From assembly GCF_018913465.1 (NCBI RefSeq), contig NZ_JABAPM010000001.1:482465-546464 (forward strand): a stretch of 64,000 nt of DNA, read 5' to 3'. The position numbers were made by a program, and so were the translations under genes. Below the pieces are notes generated by a model that was not told the DNA's origin, did no database searches, and worked only from the letters and a program-made list of their open reading frames with translations. Shown here in pieces: positions 38,533 through 47,472 of the stretch. Position 1 is the first letter of the stretch. Each line of letters starts with the position of its first letter. Source of the stretch: Arcanobacterium phocae (GTDB lineage Bacteria; Actinomycetota; Actinomycetes; Actinomycetales; Actinomycetaceae).

Positions 38533-39250
38533 TATCGCCTCGCTACTTGCTCCGAATCCGTTTTCTAACGACGACGGATCGGTTCCACCTGAACTTGCCA
38601 AAGCTTTTACTTTGTCAGTGGCTGATGGACGAGCAGAAGCTGTTGTCGCATCGTTAACGCGCTTGTTGCTACCGGTGGTTCCACATGAGCATCCGGGGCT
38701 CGATGAGTCTGGTCGCGTAAAAGAACATCAGTCTTATTCAGCGCAACCGTTGGCGGGCGATGGGTCTTTGGTTACTACTGAGCTCGCTGGGCAACGGCCA
38801 GCGGTGGTTGTTTTCTCAGGCATCGATGCGCTTACACAATGGCACGAGGGAGCGCGCCCGGTACCGGCAACTGTTGAATCAGTTGCTATTGCCAGTCTGA
38901 AACAGCAAACGGGTCTGATGGTTCTCGATCCTGGTTCGTCCACAGAAACTTGGCTGGGGCGTACAGCAGTTATAGCGTTAGCCAGTGGCGGGCGCTGGTT
39001 GGCGCCCTGGAATGATGAAAGAATTAAAGACTGTGTCGCGACGGTTGCTCAAGAGGTTGCCTCTGACATTGTCCATATGAGTATCGAGCCCGGACCGGCT
39101 GGTTTTTGTATTGTGGATATTATTTTCCCTGCAGATAGGCAGATGTCTGATGTTATGCGGGTGGCAACATACGTAAGTAAAGCTTTAGAAAGTGATCCTT
39201 ATGTGCGTGCTCGGCTCGATGTTGTTGAGATAAGACCTCGCATATGCTGA
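38525..39250 (+). CDS. SseB family protein
   Basis: A 241-residue protein with an SseB N-terminal-type domain, seen in PAVVVFSGIDALTQWHEGARPVPAT and LMVLDPGSSTETWLGR. Actinobacteria commonly carry such a gene just upstream of infC. Function is unknown; enterobacterial SseB is linked to serine metabolism only loosely. The GTG at 38525 is preceded by GAGGAG. Confidence 0.78.
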   Translation: MPDIASLLAPNPFSNDDGSVPPELAKAFTLSVADGRAEAVVASLTRLLLPVVPHEHPGLDESGRVKEHQSYSAQPLAGDGSLVTTELAGQRPAVVVFSGIDALTQWHEGARPVPATVESVAIASLKQQTGLMVLDPGSSTETWLGRTAVIALASGGRWLAPWNDERIKDCVATVAQEVASDIVHMSIEPGPAGFCIVDIIFPADRQMSDVMRVATYVSKALESDPYVRARLDVVEIRPRIC

Positions 39251-39297
39251 AACGTGCGCAAGCTCACCGCATAATTTGATTGTAAGGGTGAATGTTT

Positions 39298-39327
39298 TTG
39301 GGATCTGGTGCCGAAAGCTGGTAGAGT
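39298..39327 (+). promoter_or_regulatory. Candidate promoter of the infC operon
   Basis: TTGGGA (39298-39303) and TAGAGT (39322-39327) are 18 bases apart, upstream of a structured leader of roughly 140 bases. Inspection only. Confidence 0.35.
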
Positions 39328-39341
39328 TAGGTAATGACCGA

Positions 39342-39455
39342 CCGGCATATGCCGGAACGCAAGCGGAGAATATCCCACCTGGGTCCCGTTAGGGGCCGGG
39401 TTACGAGAATACGGCAAAGTACCGTATGCCCTCTGGACTCCGTGCGCGTCGCACG
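39342..39455 (+). promoter_or_regulatory. Structured infC-rpmI-rplT leader
   Basis: Three hairpin-forming sequences stack in the 5' leader: CCGGCATATGCCGG (39342-39355), ATACGG/CCGTAT (39409-39414 and 39422-39427), and CGTGCG/CGCACG with a 3-base loop (39441-39455). In other bacteria this operon is autoregulated by L20 or IF-3 through its leader. A similar role here is inference. Confidence 0.45.
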
Positions 39456-39478
39456 TCGAAGTTAAGTTAAGAGGAGCA

Positions 39479-40123
39479 ATTATCAACGAGCCAAGAATCA
39501 ACGATCGAATCAATGTCGCCGAAGTACGTCTAGTAGGCCCAGCCGGAGAGCAGGTCGGCGTAGTACGTGTTGAGGATGCACTGCGACTCGCTCAGGAAGC
39601 GAACCTCGATCTTGTTGAAGTGGCAGCTAACGCGAACCCGCCCGTGGCCAAACTTATGGACTACGGAAAGTTCAAGTATGAAGCCGCACAGAAGGCACGC
39701 GAGTCACGTCGCAATCAAGCCAATACGCAATTAAAGGAAATGCGCCTCGGTCTTAAGATCGATCAGCATGACTATGAGACCAAGTTGAAGCGAATTATTA
39801 AGTTCCTCAACGGGGGAGACAAAGTCAAGATCCAATTGCGCTTCCGGGGGCGTGAGCAATCCCGTCCAGAAGTAGGCATGAGACTCATGGAACGTCTAGC
39901 TGCAGATACTGCAGAAGACGCAGCCGTTGAGTCAGCGCCGCGTGTTGATGGTCGCTCCATGGTGATGGTGCTTGCACCAACTCGCCGTAAGTCAGAAGCT
40001 AAATCTGATCAGCGTCGTCGTCGTGAAGCTGAACGTGAGAACCGTCGTGCTGAAGAAGCGCGTCGTGCTCAAAAGAATGCTGAACGGATTGCTTCGAAAA
40101 CTGAAGCGCCTGCTGAAGACTGA
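39479..40123 (+). CDS. infC: Translation initiation factor IF-3, non-canonical start codon
   Basis: IF-3 prevents 30S-50S association and checks start codons. The conserved N-terminus ([19 protein letters not shown], then [21 protein letters not shown]) is in frame back to base 39479, but from the preceding stop (near 39332) no ATG, GTG or TTG occurs in frame before the conserved region. Translation therefore starts at ATT 39479 or ATC 39482, just after AGGAG (39472-39476). ATC has the better 5-base spacing, and ATT is the known E. coli infC start. The linker [21 protein letters not shown] and the C-terminal domain are normal, with a long basic Arg/Glu/Ala tail. The first GTG in frame, at 39620, would delete most of the N-terminal domain. 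Confidence 0.93.
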   Translation: MINEPRINDRINVAEVRLVGPAGEQVGVVRVEDALRLAQEANLDLVEVAANANPPVAKLMDYGKFKYEAAQKARESRRNQANTQLKEMRLGLKIDQHDYETKLKRIIKFLNGGDKVKIQLRFRGREQSRPEVGMRLMERLAADTAEDAAVESAPRVDGRSMVMVLAPTRRKSEAKSDQRRRREAERENRRAEEARRAQKNAERIASKTEAPAED

Positions 40124-40213
40124 TGGCTTAATTTCAAGACAAGCTGACACGAACCGCTTCTGTAACAGGAAGCCAGAACAGAACGCTACCTAGGTAGCAT
40201 TGAGGGAAATAAA

Positions 40214-40408
40214 ATGCCAAAAATGAAGACGCACTCCGGTGCAAAGAAGCGTTTCCGTAAGACGGGATCTGGCAAGTTGATGCGTGAGCAGGCTGGTAAG
40301 CGCCACCTTCTCGAGCACAAGTCGTCTCGTCGTACTCGCCGTCTATCCTCGGATCAGCCGGTGGCACGGGCAGACGTCAAGCAGGCCAAATCATTGCTCG
40401 GCATCTGA
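40214..40408 (+). CDS. rpmI: 50S ribosomal protein L35
   Basis: A 64-residue basic protein with [21 protein letters not shown] and [14 protein letters not shown], both L35 signatures. It is the second gene of the infC operon. The 90-base gap from infC shows no other gene. Confidence 0.97.
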   Translation: MPKMKTHSGAKKRFRKTGSGKLMREQAGKRHLLEHKSSRRTRRLSSDQPVARADVKQAKSLLGI

Positions 40409-40438
40409 GCTAGCTCGCACTAAAGGAGATTAAAGAAC

Positions 40439-40819
40439 ATGGCACGTGTAAAGAACGCCGTTAATTCCAAGAAGAAGCGTCGCACTGTACTTGAGCGGGC
40501 ATCTGGCTACCGTGGTCAGCGCTCCCGCTTGTACCGCAAGGCTAAGGAACAAGTTACTCACTCATTCGTATACAACTACCGCGACCGTAAGGTCCGGAAG
40601 AATGAGTTCCGTAAGCTGTGGATCGCTCGTATCAACGCTGGTGCTCGCGCCAATGGTATGACGTACAACCGTTTCATGCAGGGCCTCAAGCTCGCAGGTA
40701 TCGAGCTTGATCGCCGTATGCTTGCTGAAATGGCAGTTAATGATCCAGCTGCATTCGCATCCGTTGTTGAAGCTGCTCGCAAGGCACTTCCAGCCGATGT
40801 TAATGCTCCAGTTGCCTGA
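40439..40819 (+). CDS. rplT: 50S ribosomal protein L20
   Basis: A 126-residue protein with the L20 N-terminus [20 protein letters not shown], and [18 protein letters not shown] and [26 protein letters not shown] lies upstream of the ATG. L20 is an early 23S rRNA binder and often an autoregulator of this operon. A hairpin terminator follows at 40840. Confidence 0.97.
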   Translation: MARVKNAVNSKKKRRTVLERASGYRGQRSRLYRKAKEQVTHSFVYNYRDRKVRKNEFRKLWIARINAGARANGMTYNRFMQGLKLAGIELDRRMLAEMAVNDPAAFASVVEAARKALPADVNAPVA

Positions 40820-40839
40820 TTTTAGGTAAATTTAGCTCT

Positions 40840-40879
40840 GATGACGCTCCCGCTCGGTTAGTTGAGTGGGAGCGTCATC
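40840..40879 (+). terminator. Terminator after rplT
   Basis: A 16-bp inverted repeat with one G-T pair (40840-40855 with 40864-40879) lies 20 bases after the rplT stop, followed by AT-rich sequence. Confidence 0.75.
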
Positions 40880-40905
40880 GTATTCGTAAAATATTAGGAG
40901 TATTC

Positions 40906-41763
40906 ATGCCGCGAACACCGATGATGACACTTTCTGGTCAGCTGAAGAAAGCGCTTGGTTTATCTCGGCGTAAAGCGCGTATCGAGTACGAGCAAGCACT
41001 CGTTGAAGGTCCGCAGGCTGTTCGCGAAGCATTGGCAGAGATGCCAAACCAAGTTCGCGACGTCTATGTCACTGAACCTGCCCTGGAACGTTATCCAGAT
41101 ATTGACGAGTTACTCATACACGTTGACCCGTATACTCACGTGCTTCCATGCGAGCTAAGTGAACAGCATGCTCCAAATGCACAAGGAATTTTTGCGGTAA
41201 TCTCAATTCCTGATGAGGAAGAACTAGACACTGTGTTCGCCCGTAGCCAGTTATTGGTGTGCATGGTGGAGGGATCTGATCCCGGCAACGTCGGTACTAT
41301 TATTCGATCTGCTGATGCGGTCGGCGCTGGCGGTGTCATCCTTGGGAGTGGTTCTGTTGACGCTACAAATCCTAAAGTGTTGCGTTCTACCGCCGGTTCT
41401 TATTTCCATCTCCCTATCATCGAAGATGAGGACGTTTCTCAGGTAGTTGATCGAGCTAAGCTAGCAGGTTTCCAAGTTCTTATTGCAGATGGTAATGGGG
41501 ATTATGACCTAGCAACGCTGTCAGATCAGGCATTACTTTCTTCTCAAGAACATAATCCGCTAGCGGATATCGATTTACGTAGGCCCACGTTGTGGTTAGT
41601 TGGAAACGAAGCACACGGGTTTACTCAACAGCAATTGGCATGGGCAGACGCGCGGGTTCGTATACCTATGTGGGGGAAATCAGAATCACTTAACGTAGCT
41701 ATGGCCACGGGACTTTGTCTGTATGCTTCAGCGCAAGCACAAAATCGAAATACTGCTTGTTGA
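40906..41763 (+). CDS. TrmH/SpoU-family rRNA/tRNA 2'-O-methyltransferase
   Basis: A 285-residue SPOUT enzyme. Motif 1 is VGTIIRSADAVGAGGVIL (about residues 128-145), motif 2 is LWLVGNEAHGF, and motif 3 is RIPMWGKSESLNVAMATGLCLY. The N-terminal about 100 residues are a substrate-binding domain. In actinobacteria this gene sits between rplT and pheS. Here the pheST pair is 7 kb away. The target nucleotide is unknown. Confidence 0.9.
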   Translation: MPRTPMMTLSGQLKKALGLSRRKARIEYEQALVEGPQAVREALAEMPNQVRDVYVTEPALERYPDIDELLIHVDPYTHVLPCELSEQHAPNAQGIFAVISIPDEEELDTVFARSQLLVCMVEGSDPGNVGTIIRSADAVGAGGVILGSGSVDATNPKVLRSTAGSYFHLPIIEDEDVSQVVDRAKLAGFQVLIADGNGDYDLATLSDQALLSSQEHNPLADIDLRRPTLWLVGNEAHGFTQQQLAWADARVRIPMWGKSESLNVAMATGLCLYASAQAQNRNTAC

Positions 41764-41911
41764 ACACGAGAAAACTGTCGCGCGATATGCTCTTCAAATC
41801 CTAATTCCTGTTACGATGAACATACCTGCGTAGCAACAGGGGAAGTCCGGCTCTCGTCGGGATGTCAGCATGAAATGTTATCAGATCGTTATCTAAAATG
41901 GTCGGTCTGTG

Positions 41912-41940
41912 TTGCATGATATGTGATAAACACCTACGAT
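41912..41940 (+). promoter_or_regulatory. Candidate promoter of the binding-protein operon
   Basis: TTGCAT (41912-41917) and TACGAT (41935-41940) are spaced by 17 bases, with a leader of about 60 bases to the ATG at 42009. A GTGTT/AACAC inverted repeat (41910-41914 and 41929-41933) spans the -35 to -10 region and could be an operator. The preceding 150 bases hold nothing I can identify. Confidence 0.45.
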
Positions 41941-42008
41941 AAATTTGTCGGACAACATACGAGCTTCCAGGTGACGGTTGCTCTTATGCTCAATGGAGAG
42001 GAAAGTAT

Positions 42009-43577
42009 ATGTCTGTCAAGAAGACGCGTATCGTGGCAACGCTTGCCGCAACAGCTTTGGTACTTAGTGCCTGTGGTGGCAACACTGAAGCAAAGAGCAC
42101 CGATGATGGTGCACAGTCCAAAGGTCCATCTGGTGTTCTCAACGCTGGTGTAGCCTACGAAACAACGAACTGGAGCCCAATCCACGCTGGATCGGCCCTT
42201 GCTAATGGAGTTAACTGGCATATTCTCGAAGGTCTCTACGACTTCAATATGGCTGACTACTCCACACACGAAGCACTCGCTGCAGGGGAGCCAAAGGAAG
42301 TTGGCGAACTTACATACGAGATCTCGTTACGCGAGGGTGCAAAGTTCTCTGATGGAACCGATGTCAAAGCAGACGACGTCGTCAAGTCTTACGAGCGCAA
42401 CTCAAATGAAGGTGGACTTTACACCCCATTCTTCAGCGCAATTAAGAGCGTAACCGCCAAGGACGATTCCACCATTACCATTGAACTGAACTACCCATTT
42501 GCAAAGCTCAAGGAACGCTTGGCCTTAGTGAAGGTCGTTCCAGCTAGCATGAGCGATGACGATCTCAAGACAATGCCAATTGGTACTGGCCCATACAAGT
42601 TTGAGTCGGCACCAAAGGAAGGTACTCCTATTACTGCGGTAGTGAATGAGCACTACAGCGGCAAGAATCCAGTGAAGCTCGAGAAGATCGTCTGGAACCC
42701 ACAAAAGGACGACAGTCAGCGTCTATCAGCTGCCTTGGGCGGTACCACCGACGTTATGGAAGCTGTTCCAGCTGCCACGATCGATCAGCTCCAAGCTGCA
42801 GGGTGGGAAGTCAAGGAAGTCGAAGGGTACAACAACCCATTCTTGATGTTCAATACCACTAAAGCCCCATTCGATAAGCCAGAGGTTCGCCAAGCAATTC
42901 ACCGTGCGATTGACATTCAGCGACTCATTGATTCCTCACTTGACGGCAAAGCTATAGCAGCTACCTCCTTCTTGCCAGAAGTGAACCCATCATATAAGAA
43001 GCCAGCAACTGACCTCAGCTACTCTATCGAAGATGCAAAGAAGCTTTTGGCTGACGCCGGTGTTTCCGATCTCGAGATGACCTTGCTGACCACTGATCAC
43101 CCATGGGTTGCTAACTTGGCTCCTCAGATTAAGGAAGATCTTGAAAAGATTGGAATTAAGGTCAACATTGAGTCCAAGGCTTCTGCTGCGCTCTACGCTG
43201 ATAATGCTGATGTGGAGAACCCAACCTACGACGTCATCTTGGCTCCAGGAGATCCGTCCGTGTTCGGTAACGACCCGGCTATTTTCTTCTCATGGTGGTA
43301 CGGCGACAATGCATGGATGCACAAGCGTTCTAACTTCGCTAACTCGGATAAGGAAACTTACGACAAGATCCAATCTTTGATGGCTGAAGCCGATTCGCTT
43401 GATGGTGCTGAAGCTAAAGCAAAGTGGGGAGAAATCCAGGATATTGTTGCTGAAAAGGCGCCAATCTTCCCATTGTTCCACCGTTCGATGATTACTGCCT
43501 ACAACCCTGCTGCGCTTGATGGTGTTGACTCCATTGCAACAACCGGTTTGTACCTCCTCGGTGCATCCCATAAGTAA
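42009..43577 (+). CDS. ABC transporter substrate-binding lipoprotein (family 5)
   Basis: A 522-residue solute-binding protein of the peptide/nickel/oligosaccharide (SBP_bac_5) family. It has a lipoprotein signal with lipobox LSAC (Cys22) and the family strand LREGAKFSDGTDVKADDVVKS (about residues 108-128). It is anchored outside the membrane and hands substrate to the permeases encoded downstream. Ligand class cannot be read from sequence: dipeptides, and in some host-associated bacteria sialic acid, are carried by this family. The ATG follows GGAGAGGAAAG. Confidence 0.92.
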   Translation: MSVKKTRIVATLAATALVLSACGGNTEAKSTDDGAQSKGPSGVLNAGVAYETTNWSPIHAGSALANGVNWHILEGLYDFNMADYSTHEALAAGEPKEVGELTYEISLREGAKFSDGTDVKADDVVKSYERNSNEGGLYTPFFSAIKSVTAKDDSTITIELNYPFAKLKERLALVKVVPASMSDDDLKTMPIGTGPYKFESAPKEGTPITAVVNEHYSGKNPVKLEKIVWNPQKDDSQRLSAALGGTTDVMEAVPAATIDQLQAAGWEVKEVEGYNNPFLMFNTTKAPFDKPEVRQAIHRAIDIQRLIDSSLDGKAIAATSFLPEVNPSYKKPATDLSYSIEDAKKLLADAGVSDLEMTLLTTDHPWVANLAPQIKEDLEKIGIKVNIESKASAALYADNADVENPTYDVILAPGDPSVFGNDPAIFFSWWYGDNAWMHKRSNFANSDKETYDKIQSLMAEADSLDGAEAKAKWGEIQDIVAEKAPIFPLFHRSMITAYNPAALDGVDSIATTGLYLLGASHK

Positions 43578-43602
43578 GTCAGACAGCTGAATTAAACGAT
43601 TG

Positions 43603-43634
43603 AGGGGCGGATGCGAACACCCGCATCCGCCCCT
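43603..43634 (+). terminator. Intercistronic hairpin after the binding-protein gene
   Basis: A perfect 13-bp GC-rich inverted repeat (43603-43615 with 43622-43634) with a 6-base loop and no long T-run. It lies between the binding-protein gene and the first permease, so it probably stabilises the upstream mRNA or partly terminates it. Confidence 0.8.
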
Positions 43635-43669
43635 TCCATCACTCAACGTAGTCATAAGGAATAGACCGA

Positions 43670-44620
43670 ATGAATAATCTACTTAGACTCATCGGGCGCC
43701 GTCTGATTGCCTTGCCAGTAATGGTCATAGGCGTGACAGTCCTAGTCTTTCTCATCATGGCTCTTTCGCCTATTGATCCGGCGTACAGCACGCTTGGCGA
43801 AAATGCTACCCCTTCCGAACTTGAAGCTTTCCGCGAGCAACAGGGGCTGAACGAACCGCTCCTCGTTCGCCTAGGCCTATACATATTTAACCTTTTCCAA
43901 GGAGATCTGGGTGTCTATGGTGTTGGTGTATCCAATACTGTTTCTTCGCTCATTGGACAAGCATTGCCAGTCACTTTGCAACTAACGTTCTTCGGTCTGA
44001 TTCTGGCTGTGATCTTCTCATTCCCGCTTGGCGTTCTCGCAGCAATCTATCGAGACCGTTGGCCAGATCAGCTTATTCGCGTTCTATCCGTTATTTGCAT
44101 TGGAACGCCATCCTTCTGGCTCGCTGTTCTGCTCGTTCTTGCATTTATCGGTAAACTTCCAGTTTCTGGTGCGTTACCACCAATGTTTGAGGACTTTGGC
44201 GGGTGGTTCTTGCGAATGCTACTACCAGCGGTAGCACTGGCTATTCCAGTTATCGGCCAAATGACTCGCGTAGTTCGAACCTCGATGGTAGAAGAACTTG
44301 ACCGAGATTATGTACGTACCGCTTTGGGTGCTGGCATTCCAAAGTCAGTTGTTATTGGCCGCAATGTTCTACGTAATGCATTGATTACGCCAGTTACTGT
44401 TCTTGGTTTGCGAGTCGGCTATCTGATGGGTGGCGCCGTCGTCATTGAAATCATTTTCGCGATCAATGGTATGGGACAGGTTTTGATCAAGGGCATCCAG
44501 AACAACTGGGTTAACCTCGTTCAAGGTGGTGCTTTGGTCGTAGCAATTGCATTCATTATTGTCAATATCATCGTGGATATGCTTTATTTGCTGATTAACC
44601 CACGTATTAGGTCGGTGTGA
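43670..44620 (+). CDS. ABC transporter permease (DppB-like)
   Basis: A 316-residue inner-membrane permease with six predicted helices. The EAA-type loop (VRTALGAGIPKSVVIGRNVLRNA) lies at about residues 213-235. The N-terminal LIGRRLIALPVMVIGVTVLVFLI is typical of DppB/OppB. It overlaps the fused permease-ATPase gene. Confidence 0.92.
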   Translation: MNNLLRLIGRRLIALPVMVIGVTVLVFLIMALSPIDPAYSTLGENATPSELEAFREQQGLNEPLLVRLGLYIFNLFQGDLGVYGVGVSNTVSSLIGQALPVTLQLTFFGLILAVIFSFPLGVLAAIYRDRWPDQLIRVLSVICIGTPSFWLAVLLVLAFIGKLPVSGALPPMFEDFGGWFLRMLLPAVALAIPVIGQMTRVVRTSMVEELDRDYVRTALGAGIPKSVVIGRNVLRNALITPVTVLGLRVGYLMGGAVVIEIIFAINGMGQVLIKGIQNNWVNLVQGGALVVAIAFIIVNIIVDMLYLLINPRIRSV

Positions 44621-46659
44621 TCATGGGAAAGAAAGAAAAGCTAACTAAAGTTACTCAGCCAGGAGCCCGTTTCTCCCGTATCCGGAACATGAGTGTTGGT
44701 GCGCGGATTGCTCTCGGCGTTCTCTTCCTCATTGCGGTTATTTCTCTTCTCGCACCACTACTAGCGCCATATTCGCCAGAAGCTATCTACGATAAATGGG
44801 CAGCACCGAGTGCAGATCACTTGTTTGGCACCGACCACGTCGGCCGTGATATTCTCAGCCGGCTCCTATATGGCGGTCGTTTCTCACTGATTATTGGTTT
44901 GTGTTCCACCGCTATTGCACTGTTCTTTGGGGCAATTATTGGCTCGATCGCTGCAGTTGTGCGTAAGTCAATCTCCGAAGTCATTATGCGTATCTTGGAC
45001 ATCATTATGGCAGTGCCAGGTATCGCAATGGCAGCGGTAACTGTCCTTGTGTTCTCGGCGCGTTTCAGCTCGGATAACCTCGTTGGAATTCTACTCGTTA
45101 TTATCTGTTCGATTGCATTCGTTTACACGCCACAGTTGGCACGTATCGTTCGCGCAAATGTGATGAGCGCATACGGCGAAGACTACGTTCGCGCAGTTAT
45201 CGTCTCTGGTGCTCGTGCACCGTGGATCTTGGTTAAGCACGTGATGCGTAATACCGCTGCTCCAGTACTCGTTTTCGCTACGGTGCTAGTTGCAGACGCA
45301 ATCATTCTAGAAGCGTCATTGACCTTCATCGGTTCGGGGCTACAATCAGCTATGGTCCCAACATGGGGCAATGTGCTATCTGACGCTTCAGCAAATATTT
45401 CGGTCATGCTAGGTAAATGGTGGACAGCGTTCTTCCCAGGCGTTTTGATCATGATCACTGTGCTGTGTCTTAATATTTTGTCTGAAGGTATTACAGATGC
45501 GATGGTAGCTGCACCAAAGGGCGTTTCCGTTGCACAGGTCGATGCTTCGTCTAAGCGTGAAGCAGATAAGCTCCTTCTCGACCCACGCAAGGCGTATGCT
45601 GAGCAAGCAGCTTCCTTGCAGGCCCGCATCGATGCTCTCCAAGAAGTCGAGTCGAAGCGACATGATCGGTTCGTTTCTGATCCTTCGATCACCCCGCTGC
45701 TAGAAGTTAAGAACTTCTCGATTAAGTTCCCGCGACATGGAGATGTTAACGTCGTCGATAATGTTTCATTTACAGTATCGCCAGGCGAAACAATGGGTCT
45801 TGTTGGAGAATCTGGTTGTGGTAAGTCGATTACTGCTCTATCGATCATGGGTTTGATTGATCCCCGCGCGGAGCTATCCGGTGAGCTCTTGTACAAAGGC
45901 GAGAACTTACTAGAGATGGGCGCCAAGGAACGGCAGCAACTTCTAGGCCATGAAATGGCAATGATCTATCAAGATGCACTCAGCTCACTTAATCCGGCGA
46001 TGCTGATTAAGTCCCAGATGAAACAGCTAACTTCGCGCGGCGGTACCCGCAGTGCTGAAGAGCTCCTTGAGCTCGTTGGCCTCGATCCGAAGCGTACCTT
46101 GGAGTCGTATCCTCATGAGCTTTCGGGAGGACAACGCCAGCGTGTTTTGATCGCAATGGCATTGACTCGTGACCCGAAGCTCGTGATTGCCGACGAACCA
46201 ACTACAGCTCTTGACGTGACTGTTCAAAAGCAAGTAATTGCGTTGTTGAATGATCTGCGTGAGAAGCTCGGTTTCGCTATGATCTTCGTATCACACGATT
46301 TAGCGTTGGTTGCTGAAGTTGCTCACTCCATTACGGTGATGTACGCGGGTCAGGTTATTGAGCAGGCTCCTACCTCAGAACTATTGCTTCACCCGACGCA
46401 CGAATATACACGTGGATTGCTGGGCGCTGTGCTCTCCATCGAATCTGGATCAGGACGTTTGCATCAGGTTCCGGGTACAGTCCCGTCACCAAAGGACTTC
46501 CCAACTGGAGATCGCTTTGCACCTCGTTCTTCTCATCCAGATTATGGTTTGGATATCCGCCCGGTCTTGACAGAAGTCGGACCGAGACATTACTATGCAG
46601 CACTGCCGCCGCGTCCGGAACAAACCAACGACAATTCGAAGGTAGGTGAACAGCTGTGA
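44617..46659 (+). CDS. Fused ABC permease-ATPase (DppC-DppD fusion)
   Basis: A 680-residue protein joining two usually separate subunits. Residues about 25-295 are a DppC-type permease (FGTDHVGRDILSRLLYGGR and the VRAVIVSGARAPWILVKHVMRN loop). A linker with coiled-coil character follows (about 305-345). Residues about 350-650 are a DppD-type ATPase with Walker A GESGCGKSITA, signature ELSGGQRQRV and Walker B LVIADEPTTALD. The C-terminal oligopeptide-type extension lacks the usual cysteines. The frame is continuous, so this is a true gene fusion. It starts at GTG 44617 (GTGA overlap) or ATG 44623. Confidence 0.93.
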   Translation: MIMGKKEKLTKVTQPGARFSRIRNMSVGARIALGVLFLIAVISLLAPLLAPYSPEAIYDKWAAPSADHLFGTDHVGRDILSRLLYGGRFSLIIGLCSTAIALFFGAIIGSIAAVVRKSISEVIMRILDIIMAVPGIAMAAVTVLVFSARFSSDNLVGILLVIICSIAFVYTPQLARIVRANVMSAYGEDYVRAVIVSGARAPWILVKHVMRNTAAPVLVFATVLVADAIILEASLTFIGSGLQSAMVPTWGNVLSDASANISVMLGKWWTAFFPGVLIMITVLCLNILSEGITDAMVAAPKGVSVAQVDASSKREADKLLLDPRKAYAEQAASLQARIDALQEVESKRHDRFVSDPSITPLLEVKNFSIKFPRHGDVNVVDNVSFTVSPGETMGLVGESGCGKSITALSIMGLIDPRAELSGELLYKGENLLEMGAKERQQLLGHEMAMIYQDALSSLNPAMLIKSQMKQLTSRGGTRSAEELLELVGLDPKRTLESYPHELSGGQRQRVLIAMALTRDPKLVIADEPTTALDVTVQKQVIALLNDLREKLGFAMIFVSHDLALVAEVAHSITVMYAGQVIEQAPTSELLLHPTHEYTRGLLGAVLSIESGSGRLHQVPGTVPSPKDFPTGDRFAPRSSHPDYGLDIRPVLTEVGPRHYYAALPPRPEQTNDNSKVGEQL

Positions 46660-47465
46660 CCTCTCAAGATACGCCAATTATCGAACTCAAGGATGTTAAA
46701 GTTACGTTCTCAACGCGAACTGGCTCACTCTTTAAGCCAAACAAAATCCAAGCTGTACGTGGCGTAAGCATGAAAGTAATGCCTGGTCAGACGCTTGGAA
46801 TTGTGGGCGAATCTGGTTGTGGCAAGTCTACGACTGCAAACGTTATGTGTGGTTTACAGAAAGCTTCTGCAGGGCACGTATTCTTTAACGGCGAGGAAGT
46901 GACGAAACGTACAGCTGATGCGCGACGTCGAATCGGTGAAGTGGTATCGGTTGTCTTCCAAGACCCTGCCACCGCATTGAATCCTCGTATGGTTATCCAT
47001 GATCAGCTTGCGGATCCAATGCGCGTCCACAAGATGGGGACGGAAGCTGAACGAGAGAAGCGCGTGAGCGATTTGATTTCCATGGTTGGACTGCCTGAAT
47101 CTGCGCTAGATGCGCTCCCAGGTCAGCTTTCTGGTGGTCAACGGCAGCGTGTCGCTATTGCCCGTGCATTGGCTCTGAAACCAAAAGCAATTATTGCGGA
47201 TGAGCCTACTTCGGCACTCGATGTTTCAGTTCGTGCTCAGATTTTGAATCTACTCACCGATCTGAAAAGAGATTTAAACCTAGCAATGGTGTTTATTTCT
47301 CATGACATTCAAACGGTGCGATACGTATCAGACCGCATCGCAGTCATGAATAAGGGCTTAGTTGTTGAAGAAGGGCCAGCAGCTGAACTTTTAGCAGATC
47401 CTAAAGACCCATACACTCGGAAACTTTTGGGCGCAGCTCCGTCATTGCTACACCCAACTATTTAA
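46656..47465 (+). CDS. ABC transporter ATP-binding protein (DppF-like)
   Basis: A 269-residue ATPase with Walker A GESGCGKSTTA (about residues 48-58), signature QLSGGQRQRVAIARAL and Walker B AIIADEPTSALDVS. It pairs with the ATPase half of the fused protein. The GTG start overlaps the upstream stop (GTGA). Confidence 0.93.
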   Translation: MTSQDTPIIELKDVKVTFSTRTGSLFKPNKIQAVRGVSMKVMPGQTLGIVGESGCGKSTTANVMCGLQKASAGHVFFNGEEVTKRTADARRRIGEVVSVVFQDPATALNPRMVIHDQLADPMRVHKMGTEAEREKRVSDLISMVGLPESALDALPGQLSGGQRQRVAIARALALKPKAIIADEPTSALDVSVRAQILNLLTDLKRDLNLAMVFISHDIQTVRYVSDRIAVMNKGLVVEEGPAAELLADPKDPYTRKLLGAAPSLLHPTI

Positions 47466-47472
47466 GGAAAAG

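Noticed and set aside
41800..41900. AACAGGGGAAGTCCGG resembling a cobalamin riboswitch fragment
   Set aside because: The B12-box and remaining conserved blocks are absent, and the downstream genes do not fit. I could not fold a convincing structure.
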